A stretch of 39,193 nt of DNA from Spirochaetaceae bacterium (GTDB lineage Bacteria > Spirochaetota > Spirochaetia > Treponematales > Breznakiellaceae). The translations under genes were made by a program, and so were the position numbers. Numbering within the stretch: position 1 is the stretch's first letter; each line of letters opens with the position of its first letter. Where the stretch lies: assembly GCA_031265015.1 (NCBI GenBank), contig JAISDG010000052.1, positions 1 through 39,193 of the forward strand, read 5' to 3'. Below, piece after piece: positions 22,424 through 30,247 of the stretch. The notes beneath the pieces were generated by a model. That model worked only from the letters and a program-made list of their open reading frames with translations, did no database searches and was not told the origin of the DNA.

Positions 22424-24256
22424 TCACTCCGTCCGTCTGACCGCCTTATAAAGATCCTCCCGGCTTAGTTCCACCCAAAGGGGCCTTCCGTGGGGGCACC
22501 GGGGAAGGCTCCCGTTTTTACCCAGGGCCAGCGCCGCTTCGGCCATGGCCAGGGCGGCGGCGTCGTCCAGATAGCCGCCGTCCTTGATCGCCGCCTTGCA
22601 GGACGCCGTGGCGGCCCAGCGTTCGGCGATATTTTCCCCCGCGTCCCGGAGGGAAAGGATATTTTTTACCGTTTCGCCGTCGTCGAGTTTCCATCCCGCG
22701 GGGAGCGCTTCGATGCGCCAGGTTCCGCCGCCTTCGCTTTCCAGAACGATGCCGAGTTTTGCCAGTTCTTCCCGCCGGGTTTGAAGAAAGCTATCCTCCC
22801 CGGCGCTGCCGGTGGTAAAGGGGATAGCCACCAGCAGTTCCTGGGTTGTGACGGGACCCGCCAGAAAATGGTTGTAGAGGAGCCGTTCATGGGCGGCGTG
22901 CTGGTCGATTAAAAAAAGCCGCTCCCCCTTTTCCACGATGATAAAGAGGCCGAAGGCCCGGCCGATAAGCCGGGGCGAACCATACGCCGCCGCCGGTTCC
23001 GCAACCGTATCCGGCAGGTCCCCTTCGTATACGCCGTATGCGCCCTCCGGGGGATTATAGGGCCTTGTTCCGGGAAGCGGGGCAAAGTCATTCCGCCGTT
23101 CCAGCAGCGCCGTCATGGCCAGGGCCCGGGGGGAGCCGAAGTTCAGTTCGCTTTCCTCCGGGCCCCGGGCCGCGGAGAAAGCGCCGCCGGCGGGGACGGT
23201 CCGGCCCGCGTACTCCCGGAGGGCGCTGCTGACCGCGTGGTGAATCGCCCCGGAATCGGCAAAGCGGACCTCCCGTTTTGCGGGGTGGACGTTAAAGTCG
23301 GCCAGCGCGGGATCCACTTCCACAAACACCGCCCCCAGGGGATGGCTTCCGTTGGGGAAAAAACCCTGGAGGCCGTATTCCAGGGCCTGCATAAGGCCGA
23401 AGTCCTGGATCCGCCGCCTGTTGGCAAAGATATACTGCTGCCGCCGGTCCTGGCGGTACAGTTCGGGGCCGCCGAAAATGACCGTTACCGTAAAGCCCCG
23501 GCCTTCCGCTTCGACGGTATGGAGAAACCGCCCTTCGCCGCCGGACAGCAAAAGTTCGGCGAAGCGGTTTTTGAGGCCCGCAGGTTCGGCGGCGCTGCCC
23601 GCGGATTCGGCGGCGGATTCCGGCGCGCCGCCGGCGGGAATTTCGGGTCCCTCCGGCGCGGGTTCCGTCCGGGGCAGCAGATGCAGTTTGAGTACGCCGT
23701 CCTGGGCGAAGCGGAAGGATACTCCGGGAAAGGCCAGGGCTTTTTCCACCAGGACCTGCCTGCACAGGGCCGTTTCGCCGGCTTCCCGTTTCAGAAAACG
23801 CCTGCGGGCGGGGATGGCGGCGAAGAGGCCGAAGGCCCTGACGCTGGTTCCCCTGGTGCGGCGGCTCTGCCGTGTTTCCCCCGTGCCGGTATCCAGCAGC
23901 CAGGCTTCCCCGCCGCCGGTACCGGTTAGTATTTCAAGCCGGGCCACCGCGGCGGCGGCGGCCAGGGCTTCGCCCCGGAAGCCCAGGGTGGTAGAGCGGG
24001 AAAGATCGTCCAGGGATTGAATTTTGCTGGTGGCGTGGCTTTGAACGCAGAGTTCCAGATCGGCACGGTCCATCCCCCGTCCGTCATCGATTACTTCGAC
24101 CTTGTTCATGCCGCCGCTTTCAATGGAAAGCTCAATCCGGCCCGCTCCGGCGTCAAGGGCGTTATCGATAAATTCCCGGACCAGCGCCGCGGGCCGTTCG
24201 ATAACTTCGCCGGCGGCGATCTTTTGCGCTTCCGCCGGAGGCAGGATCCGGATCAT
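22424..24256 (-). CDS. mutL: DNA mismatch repair protein MutL
   Basis: The 610-residue protein has the GHKL ATPase motifs: EFIDNALDAGA (catalytic Glu28, Mg-binding Asn32), DDGRGMD (about 57-63), HATSKI (74-79) and GFRGEAL (92-98). The C-terminal domain carries DQHAAHERLLYN (about 450-461) and CPHGRPLW near the end. In nicking MutL proteins the first motif is DQHA(x)2E(x)4E; here the last Glu is Asn, so the endonuclease metal site may be incomplete. Residues about 205-240 are an Ala/Glu/Pro-rich insert in the linker of the N-terminal half. The start overlaps the xseB stop (ATGA at 24253-24256). MutS is not in the window. Confidence 0.94.
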   Translation of the reverse strand: MIRILPPAEAQKIAAGEVIERPAALVREFIDNALDAGAGRIELSIESGGMNKVEVIDDGRGMDRADLELCVQSHATSKIQSLDDLSRSTTLGFRGEALAAAAAVARLEILTGTGGGEAWLLDTGTGETRQSRRTRGTSVRAFGLFAAIPARRRFLKREAGETALCRQVLVEKALAFPGVSFRFAQDGVLKLHLLPRTEPAPEGPEIPAGGAPESAAESAGSAAEPAGLKNRFAELLLSGGEGRFLHTVEAEGRGFTVTVIFGGPELYRQDRRQQYIFANRRRIQDFGLMQALEYGLQGFFPNGSHPLGAVFVEVDPALADFNVHPAKREVRFADSGAIHHAVSSALREYAGRTVPAGGAFSAARGPEESELNFGSPRALAMTALLERRNDFAPLPGTRPYNPPEGAYGVYEGDLPDTVAEPAAAYGSPRLIGRAFGLFIIVEKGERLFLIDQHAAHERLLYNHFLAGPVTTQELLVAIPFTTGSAGEDSFLQTRREELAKLGIVLESEGGGTWRIEALPAGWKLDDGETVKNILSLRDAGENIAERWAATASCKAAIKDGGYLDDAAALAMAEAALALGKNGSLPRCPHGRPLWVELSREDLYKAVRRTE

Positions 24257-24483
24257 TCGCCGCCGAAAAGATCCAGCTCGGGGCTGTCCTGGGCTTTCGC
24301 GTCGGGAGCGTTAAGGAGTATCTCGATGCGGCTTTCAATTTTTTCCAGATCCTTTTCCAGGGAACGGGCCAGTTTGATTCCCTCTTCAAAGGCTTTAAGG
24401 GCCTCTTCCAGGGGAATGTCGGTCCTCCGGATGGTTTCACCCAGGGTTTCCAGGTTTAAAAGCCGTTCTTCAAAGTTTTTCAT
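24253..24483 (-). CDS. xseB: Exodeoxyribonuclease VII small subunit
   Basis: The 76-residue helical protein matches XseB in length and pattern: NFEERLLNLETLGETIRR, then IPLEEALKAFEEGIKLAR and a charged helix (LEKDLEKIESRIEILL). Several XseB subunits pair with XseA to degrade single-stranded DNA from both ends. The last residues (DSPELDLFGGE) are the usual acidic tail. It starts 22 bp after xseA and overlaps mutL. A TATACT with AGGACA 17 bp upstream precedes its ATG by 10 nt, so it may have an internal promoter besides operon transcription. Confidence 0.92.
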   Translation of the reverse strand: MKNFEERLLNLETLGETIRRTDIPLEEALKAFEEGIKLARSLEKDLEKIESRIEILLNAPDAKAQDSPELDLFGGE

Positions 24484-24493
24484 AACCGCCCTT

Positions 24494-24522
24494 AGTATAC
24501 CCCGTTTAGGGGATACTGTCCT
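24494..24522 (-). promoter_or_regulatory. Candidate internal promoter before xseB (AGGACA-17-TATACT)
   Basis: AGGACA (24522-24517) and TATACT (24499-24494) are 17 bp apart; the -35 lies in the last codons of xseA. TATACT is followed by AAGGGCGG and the ATG 10 nt later, so AAGGG could serve as a ribosome-binding site only if transcription starts at its edge. Confidence 0.45.
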
Positions 24523-25735
24523 CCGTTTTTTCTGTTCTGGCTTTAACCAGTCCCGCCAGCAGCCGTATCGAAAGCCCGTCCCCGGCCAGGGCGTCTTCCG
24601 GGCGGCGTAAAACCAGGCCGGTCCGTTCGTTGGTTACCACCGAAAAGCCCCGTTCCAGTACCGCCAGGGGGCTGCCCGCTTCCAGCCGGGCCGCTGCCAG
24701 TTCGGCCCGCCGGCGGTAACCGGCAATCCGTTCCGTCAGGCTTTTCAGGATCGCCTCCTTGGCGTCGTCAAAGCGGACCAGGGCCGGCTGCAGGATTGCC
24801 CGGAAGCGCCGTTCCAGATCGTCGATACCGAAAGGTTTTGCCAGAAGCCGGGCCCGGTCTATTCGGGCTTTGACGGCGCCGCCGAGTGTTTCCTTAAGCG
24901 CCCCGATCCGCAGGCGCGTTTCGTTCCGGCTGGCGCTGACCAGCTCCGCCGCCGCCGAGGGGGTAGGGGCCCGGAGGTCCGCGGCCAAATCCGACAGGGC
25001 GTTGTCTATTTCGTGGCCCACCGCGCTGATCACGGGAATATCCGATTCCGCCACGGCCCGGACCACAACTTCTTCGGAAAAGGGCAGCAGATCCTCCAGG
25101 GAACCGCCCCCCCGGCCTACAATAAGCACCTCCGCCAGGTTCCACCGGTTGGCCTGTTCTATCCGCCGGGCAATGACCGGCGCCGCGTCAACCCCCTGTA
25201 CCGGAGCGGGAAGGATAATGATCCTGATCCCCTCTGCCCGGCGTTTTAAAATGTTAAGGATATCCTGGACCGCCGCCCCGGTGGGAGAGCTGACCACCCC
25301 CACGGTTTCGGGAAACCGGGGGATGGGTTTTTTCCGTTCCGGGTCAAAAAGCCCTTCCGCGGCCAGGGCCCGCTTCCGGTTTTCCAGCATTGCCAGGATG
25401 TTTCCGGCTCCCGCAAGTTCCATATCTTCGCAGACCAGCTGGTAATTTCCCCGCTGGGGGTATACGGAGATCCGCCCCCGGGCCCGGAGGAGCATGCCGT
25501 CCCTGGGTTCAAACCCCAGGAAGGGCATGCGGTTTTTAAACATCACCCCGTCGATTTTCGCCCCCGGGTCTTTGAGGGAAAAGTACAGATGTCCCGTACT
25601 GGAAGGGCGGCAGTTGGAAAGCTCCCCCTCCACCAGTACCTGGGGAAATCCGTTTTCAAGACTGGCCTGAATAAGGCCGGTTAATTCGGAAACGGTATAT
25701 TTTTGCGGAGCCTCGCCGGTAAACCGCGGGTACAT
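24506..25735 (-). CDS. xseA: Exodeoxyribonuclease VII large subunit
   Basis: The 409-residue catalytic subunit has an N-terminal OB fold (YTVSELTGLIQASLE, VEGELSNCRPSSTGHLYFSLKD) followed by the nuclease core with VGVVSSPTGAAVQDILNIL, IVGRGGGSLEDLLPF and SAVGHEIDNALSDLAADLRAPTPSAAAEL, all family signatures. The helical C-terminal region binds the small subunit. It begins 6 bp after the gcvPB stop with no strong Shine-Dalgarno, so it is likely transcribed with the gcv genes. It is slightly shorter than E. coli XseA (456) because of shorter C-terminal helices. Confidence 0.95.
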   Translation of the reverse strand: MYPRFTGEAPQKYTVSELTGLIQASLENGFPQVLVEGELSNCRPSSTGHLYFSLKDPGAKIDGVMFKNRMPFLGFEPRDGMLLRARGRISVYPQRGNYQLVCEDMELAGAGNILAMLENRKRALAAEGLFDPERKKPIPRFPETVGVVSSPTGAAVQDILNILKRRAEGIRIIILPAPVQGVDAAPVIARRIEQANRWNLAEVLIVGRGGGSLEDLLPFSEEVVVRAVAESDIPVISAVGHEIDNALSDLAADLRAPTPSAAAELVSASRNETRLRIGALKETLGGAVKARIDRARLLAKPFGIDDLERRFRAILQPALVRFDDAKEAILKSLTERIAGYRRRAELAAARLEAGSPLAVLERGFSVVTNERTGLVLRRPEDALAGDGLSIRLLAGLVKARTEKTEDSIP

Positions 25736-25741
25736 GGGGGG

Positions 25742-27229
25742 TCAGAACTCCGGTTTAGGGACATGCCGCACTATCGGATTCCTGGCCGCCGCGGTTTCGT
25801 CCAGCCGGCCCACGGGGGTCGTGTGGGGCGCTTCCCTAAGGAGTTCCGGCCGGGTTCCGGCTTCTTCGGCAATGGCCTTAAGGGCCAGGGCAAAGGCTTC
25901 CAGGGTTTCTTTGCTTTCCGTCTCGGTGGGCTCCGCCATAAAGGCCTCCCTGACGATGAGGGGAAAGTATACCGTGGGCGGATGAAAACCGTAGTCGATC
26001 AGCCGCTTGGCGATGTCGATGGTATGGATACCGTTTCCCAAATCCGGAGACGCGGTAAATTCGTGCATGCAGGGACGATCCGCCCCATAGGGAACAGGGT
26101 AGTCGTCTTTGACGAGGGCCCGCAGATAATTGGCGTTGAGCACCGCGTATTCCGAAACCCGCTTAAGTCCCGCGGCCCCCAGGGTTCTGACATACGCATA
26201 GGCCCGGGCCAGGACGGAAAAATTTCCGTTAAAGGCCTTGAGCCGGCCGATGGACTGCCGGGGCCGCTCCAGCCGGTAACGGCTGTCCGGCTCCGCCGGA
26301 CAGCCGCCGGGACTTTTGCCGGCCACCGGACCGGGAAGGAAGGGACAGAGGGTTTTTCCCGCCATCACCGCTCCCGCTCCGGGGCCGCCGCCGCCGTGGG
26401 GGGTGGAAAAGGTTTTGTGGAGGTTAAGGTGCATAACGTCAAAGCCCAGGTCCGCGGGCTTTACGATCCCCATGAGGGCGTTCATATTGGCCCCGTCGCC
26501 GTAGACCAGGCCCCCCGCTTCGTGGATCATGGCGGTGATCACGGCGATATTTTTTTCAAAAAGCCCCAGGGTACCGGGGTTGGTGATCATCAGCCCCGCG
26601 AGGTCCGCCGCTTTGCCGCCGGATACCGCTTCTTCCAGGGCGGCCATGTCCACCGCGCCGGAGGCGTCGGAGGGAATCGTTTCGGTACCGAAGCCCGCCA
26701 TGGTACAGGTAGCGGGGTTGGTACCGTGGGCGGAATCGGGGATCAGCACCCGTTTCCGTTCCCTGTCTCCCCGGCTCAGGTGCCAGGCGCGGATCATCAG
26801 GATCCCCGCCAGTTCGCCCTGGGCTCCCGCGGCGGCCTGGAGGGAACATCCTTCAAAACCCGTCACCGCCTTGAGGGCTTCCTGGAGCCGGTACATCAGC
26901 TCCAGGTTTCCCTGGTTTCCCGAATCGGGAACCAGGGGATGGGAAAGGCGGAAGCCCCGGAACGAGGCGGCCTCTTCGTTCATCCTGGGGTTGTACTTCA
27001 TGGTACAGGACCCCAGGGGATAGAACTGGCCGTCGACGGAAAAATTTTTACGGGAAAGCCGGGTAAAGTGGCGGACCACCGCCGCCTCGTCCAGTTCGGG
27101 CAGGAAGAGGTCTTTCCGGGCCAGTTTTTCCGGCAGGGGCGTTTCGGGAACATCCGCTTCGGGAAGGATCACCCCGGATCTTCCCGGGGAACTTTCTTCA
27201 TAAACGGTAGGTGTTTCGTATACATTCAT
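25742..27229 (-). CDS. gcvPB: Glycine dehydrogenase (decarboxylating), subunit 2
   Basis: The 495-residue C-terminal half of a split P protein decarboxylates glycine on PLP and passes aminomethyl to lipoyl GcvH. The PLP lysine is Lys272 in HLNLHKTFSTPHGGGGPG; DSAHGTNPATCTMAGF and YGDGANMNALMG are other signatures. Between PFLPGPV and QSIGRLKAF the loop is several residues longer than family members I recall, and this insert is encoded by a 25-bp perfect inverted repeat (26281-26305). The start overlaps the gcvPA stop (ATGA), expected for subunits that form a heterotetramer. The adjacent genes are xseA downstream and gcvPA upstream. Confidence 0.96.
   Translation of the reverse strand: MNVYETPTVYEESSPGRSGVILPEADVPETPLPEKLARKDLFLPELDEAAVVRHFTRLSRKNFSVDGQFYPLGSCTMKYNPRMNEEAASFRGFRLSHPLVPDSGNQGNLELMYRLQEALKAVTGFEGCSLQAAAGAQGELAGILMIRAWHLSRGDRERKRVLIPDSAHGTNPATCTMAGFGTETIPSDASGAVDMAALEEAVSGGKAADLAGLMITNPGTLGLFEKNIAVITAMIHEAGGLVYGDGANMNALMGIVKPADLGFDVMHLNLHKTFSTPHGGGGPGAGAVMAGKTLCPFLPGPVAGKSPGGCPAEPDSRYRLERPRQSIGRLKAFNGNFSVLARAYAYVRTLGAAGLKRVSEYAVLNANYLRALVKDDYPVPYGADRPCMHEFTASPDLGNGIHTIDIAKRLIDYGFHPPTVYFPLIVREAFMAEPTETESKETLEAFALALKAIAEEAGTRPELLREAPHTTPVGRLDETAAARNPIVRHVPKPEF
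26281..26305. repeat. 25-bp perfect inverted repeat within gcvPB
   Basis: Two 11-bp arms (GGCTGTCCGGC and GCCGGACAGCC) flank a 3-bp loop. In the gcvPB frame it encodes part of GGCPAEPDS, a loop that is about seven residues longer than in P proteins I remember. It looks like a small palindromic insertion kept in frame; the core TGTCCGG recurs at 13139-13164 and 18542-18558. Confidence 0.6.
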
Positions 27230-28563
27230 TTGCAGAGCTCCCCCAGGGCGGCGGCAAGGGCGTCGATGTCCTCCCTGGAATTCATCTCGGTTACACAGAC
27301 CAGGAGGGCGTTTTCTTCGCCGGGGAAATACCGGCCCAGGGGAAGCCCCGGCACAATTCCCTTTTTACCCAGGGCCTCAAAAGCCTCTTCCGCCGTTTTT
27401 CCCGCCGGAAGCCGGACGGTAAATTCCCTGAAGAAATCGGATACTCCCTCCGCGGCGCTGAAACCCGGAAGGGAAGCAATCCGGGAGGCCGCGTAGCGGG
27501 AACGGTTCCAGCAGAGTTCCGCCGTTTTGCGCAGCCCCGTTTTTCCCATGAGGGAAAGGTAGATACAGGAACGGAGCATGGAAAGCCCCTGGTTGGAACA
27601 GATATTGGACAGGGCCCGTTCCCGGCGGATGTGCTGTTCCCGGGCGGAAAGGGTCAGGACATAACCCCGCCTTCCCCGGGCGTCCCGGGCCTCGCCCGCG
27701 ATACGGCCGGGAATCTTCCGCATCAGCTCCCGGGTAACCGCCATGATTCCAAGCAGGGGGCCGCCGTAGTTCATGTCGTTCCCCAGGCTTTGGCCTTCGG
27801 CGGTGACAATGTCCGCCCCGTATTCGCCGGGACTTTTAAGGAGGCCGCACATAATCGGATCCGCGTGGACGATAAAGAGGCCCCCGGCCCGGTGGATCGC
27901 TTCGGCCGCGCCGTCCAGGCTGGGGATGGTTCCAAAAAAGTCCGGATACGCCGCCACCAGACAGGCGGGGGAATCCCCTTTTTTAAGGCTTTCCCCGGGA
28001 GGGCCGGTATATTCTTCCACCAGGGGATGGTACGCGGAAAGGTACAGGGCAAGGACTTCCTTGTATTCCGGGTGAAGGGCGGCGGGGATCAGTACCCGCG
28101 CTTCCGCCTCGCCCTTTTGCTTAAGGGCGATGATCACCGCCTCCGCCAGGGCTGTCGCGCCGTCATAGTGGCCGGCGTTGACCACGTCCATGCCGAAAAG
28201 GGCGGCAACCATGCTCTGGTATTCAAAAATGGCCTGGAGGGTTCCCTGGCTGACTTCGGCCTGGTAGGGGGTATAGGCGGTAAGAAATTCCCCCCGGGAC
28301 GCCAGGGCGCTTACCGCGGCGGGAATAAAGTGGCGGTACAATCCCCCGCCGAGAAACCAGCGGCGGTTTCCCGCGTGGATGTTCCGGTCCGCCATCGCGG
28401 AAATTTCCCGCAGGACTTCGGCCTCGCTTTTTCCCCCTTCCATGTTCAGCGGGGGAAAGCGGTACGCGTCGGGGATCTCGCGGAAAAGTTCTTCCAGGGA
28501 GCCGATGCCCAGAAACCGGAGCATCTCTTCCCGCTGGGTATCGGTTACGGGGATGTAGGGCAC
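27226..28563 (-). CDS. gcvPA: Glycine dehydrogenase (decarboxylating), subunit 1
   Basis: The 445-residue N-terminal half of the split P protein opens PYIPVTDTQREEMLRFLG and contains LGGGLYRHFIPAAVSALASRGEFLTAYTPYQAE (here cited by position about 70-102), a region conserved in the family. It shares the fold with subunit 2 but lacks the PLP lysine and completes the active site. The start is GTG 28563, directly after the gcvH stop (TAG-GTG), with GGAG 6 nt upstream inside gcvH. The stop overlaps gcvPB. Length is normal (about 440-450). Confidence 0.95.
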   Translation of the reverse strand: MPYIPVTDTQREEMLRFLGIGSLEELFREIPDAYRFPPLNMEGGKSEAEVLREISAMADRNIHAGNRRWFLGGGLYRHFIPAAVSALASRGEFLTAYTPYQAEVSQGTLQAIFEYQSMVAALFGMDVVNAGHYDGATALAEAVIIALKQKGEAEARVLIPAALHPEYKEVLALYLSAYHPLVEEYTGPPGESLKKGDSPACLVAAYPDFFGTIPSLDGAAEAIHRAGGLFIVHADPIMCGLLKSPGEYGADIVTAEGQSLGNDMNYGGPLLGIMAVTRELMRKIPGRIAGEARDARGRRGYVLTLSAREQHIRRERALSNICSNQGLSMLRSCIYLSLMGKTGLRKTAELCWNRSRYAASRIASLPGFSAAEGVSDFFREFTVRLPAGKTAEEAFEALGKKGIVPGLPLGRYFPGEENALLVCVTEMNSREDIDALAAALGELCK

Positions 28564-28950
28564 CTATTTCTCCAGCGCTGCGGTTTTTTCATAGTCTTCG
28601 GGTGAAAGGAGGCTGTCGAATTCCCGCGGATTTTCCGGCGCCACCTTAACAAACCATCCGGTACCGTAACAGTCTTTGTTAACCGTCTCCGGCGCGGAAG
28701 CCAGTTCTTCGTTAACGGCGCTGATCTTTCCCGACACGGGAAGGTAGAGATCGCTCGCCGCCTTGACGGACTCTACCACTCCGAAGGATGCGCCGGCCTT
28801 AAAGCTGACGCCGGGTTTGGGCAGATCCACAAACACGATGTCTCCCAGGCTCTGCTGGGCATGATCGGAAATCCCTATGACGATAAGGTCCCCTTCCTTT
28901 CGGGCCCACTCATGGGTTTTCGCGTAACGGGCATTGGTATCGAGCTTCAC
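28564..28950 (-). CDS. gcvH: Glycine cleavage system H protein
   Basis: The 128-residue lipoyl carrier shuttles the aminomethyl group between P, T and L proteins. The lipoylated residue is Lys63 in GVVESVKAASDLYLPVSG, and THEWARKEGDLIVIGISDHAQ is the usual N-terminal strand set. The start is GTG 28950 with a strong GGGGAGG 5 nt upstream, in a 40-bp gap after gcvT. No lipoate ligase or L-protein gene is present nearby. Confidence 0.96.
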   Translation of the reverse strand: MKLDTNARYAKTHEWARKEGDLIVIGISDHAQQSLGDIVFVDLPKPGVSFKAGASFGVVESVKAASDLYLPVSGKISAVNEELASAPETVNKDCYGTGWFVKVAPENPREFDSLLSPEDYEKTAALEK

Positions 28951-28990
28951 TTTTTCCTCCCCAAACTATGGTCTGCGGCGAACGCCGTTT

Positions 28991-30133
28991 TTACGATTTT
29001 CTCCGGTATACCGGCATATAAAGCGGGCGCTTTACCACTTCCGCTTCTTTGGCGGCGCCCCGGATTTCCACGGCAAGTTTTGTTCCTGCCCGGGTGTATT
29101 CCGGCGGGATAAAGACATTGGCCGAATAGGTTCCCGTGGTAGGGCAGAACATGCCCGCCGCCGCCGTACCGATTTTTTCCCCCGCGGGATTCAGTACCGG
29201 ATACCCGGTCCGGGGAACGCCGCCGAGGACGTTGACCGTTGCCAGCTTTTTTGTGATCCCCGCGGCCTTTTGGGCCAGGAGGGCTTCTTTGCCGAAAAAA
29301 TCCTTGGTAAAATCGCAGGCCCAGGAAAGAAGCGCTTCCAGGGGGGTAATGCCGGGGTCTATCTCGTGGCCGTGGAGGGGCATCCCCGCCTCAAAGCGGA
29401 GGGAATCCCGGGCGGCGAGGCCGACGGGTCCCGCGTCGATGCCCGCGGAGGCGGCTTCGGCAAGGATCGCTTCCCAGACAGCTAAGGCTTTGTCCGCGGC
29501 GTAAAAAAGTTCCGCCCCGTCTTCGCCGGTATAGCCGGTCCGTCCTGCCCGGACGGGAATCCCCGCCAGGGTTACGGTCCCCATGGCCGCCCGGGGTATG
29601 GAAGAAACGGCCCCTGCGGTTCCCGCAAGCCGGTCCAGGAGCTCCACCGCCCGGGGGCCCTGGACGGCGATCATACAGGTTTCCCCGGAGATGTCCCGCA
29701 GGGTAATGCCCCCGGGCAGTTTTTCGGTAAGCCATGCCAGGTCGGTTTCCCGGTTGCCGGCGTTAACCACCACCAGCCAGGGATCTTTCCCCCCGGGGTC
29801 TTTTCCCCAAGCTTCCCCCTCGGCCAGGCGGTAGATAAAGAGATCGTCGATAACGCCCCCCCGGTCGTTCAGGAGGAGGCTGTACCGGGCTTCCCCGGCC
29901 TTCATGTCCAGGACGGGGCCGCTTACCAGCGCGGAGAGAGCTTCCCCCGCGCCGCCGCCGGACACAATCAGCCGGCCCATGTGATCCACGTCAAAGAGGC
30001 CTGCGGACCGGCGGCACAGCCGGTGTTCTTCCACGGCCCCGGCGGTGTAGTGAATGGGCATGTCGAACCCCGCAAAGGGAGCAAAACGGGCCCCGGCTTT
30101 TTCGTGCCAGGGATGGAGCCGGGTGGTTTTCAT
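28991..30133 (-). CDS. gcvT: Glycine cleavage system T protein (aminomethyltransferase)
   Basis: The 380-residue protein transfers the methylene group to tetrahydrofolate, releasing ammonia. Family signatures are FDVDHMGRLIVSG, GGVIDDLFIYRL (with the catalytic-region Asp pair), RTGYTGEDGAELF and DSLRFEAGMPLHGHEID. It starts the gcv unit. Its promoter (TTTACA-18-TACTCT) ends 6 nt before the ATG, leaving no leader and no Shine-Dalgarno, so a glycine riboswitch, common ahead of gcvT in other bacteria, cannot be present upstream. Ending VYRRKS is slightly basic. It is divergent from purE. Confidence 0.96.
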   Translation of the reverse strand: MKTTRLHPWHEKAGARFAPFAGFDMPIHYTAGAVEEHRLCRRSAGLFDVDHMGRLIVSGGGAGEALSALVSGPVLDMKAGEARYSLLLNDRGGVIDDLFIYRLAEGEAWGKDPGGKDPWLVVVNAGNRETDLAWLTEKLPGGITLRDISGETCMIAVQGPRAVELLDRLAGTAGAVSSIPRAAMGTVTLAGIPVRAGRTGYTGEDGAELFYAADKALAVWEAILAEAASAGIDAGPVGLAARDSLRFEAGMPLHGHEIDPGITPLEALLSWACDFTKDFFGKEALLAQKAAGITKKLATVNVLGGVPRTGYPVLNPAGEKIGTAAAGMFCPTTGTYSANVFIPPEYTRAGTKLAVEIRGAAKEAEVVKRPLYMPVYRRKS

Positions 30134-30139
30134 GGATCA

Positions 30140-30169
30140 AGAGTACCCCGGAAAGCGGGATCGTGTAAA
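30140..30169 (-). promoter_or_regulatory. gcvT promoter, leaderless (TTTACA-18-TACTCT-6-ATG)
   Basis: TTTACA (30169-30164) matches five of six -35 bases. TACTCT (30145-30140) follows after 18 bp and is separated from ATG 30133 by TGATCC only. The same TGATCC hexamer precedes the purE start on the other strand. Confidence 0.6.
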
Positions 30170-30211
30170 TGGCGTAACCTTTGCAAGATTTAACGCGGCG
30201 CAATTCGCCCC

Positions 30212-30241
30212 TTGCCGCGGAAGCGCCGGACATGATACCTT
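30212..30241 (+). promoter_or_regulatory. purE promoter, leaderless (TTGCCG-18-TGA-TACCTT-6-GTG)
   Basis: TTGCCG (30212-30217), an 18-bp spacer ending TGA, and TACCTT (30236-30241), then TGATCC and GTG 30248. With the gcvT promoter it fills the 114-bp divergent region. No purine operator or riboswitch is recognisable. Confidence 0.5.
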
Positions 30242-30247
30242 TGATCC

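Noticed and set aside
25703..28605. Long plus-strand frames (597 and 464 codons) opposite gcvPB and gcvPA
   Set aside because: Antisense shadows of conserved genes with Gly/His-rich, domain-free products.
30134..30247. Glycine riboswitch ahead of gcvT or purine riboswitch ahead of purE
   Set aside because: The -10 elements end 6 nt before each start codon, leaving no leader, and no aptamer-like sequence is seen.
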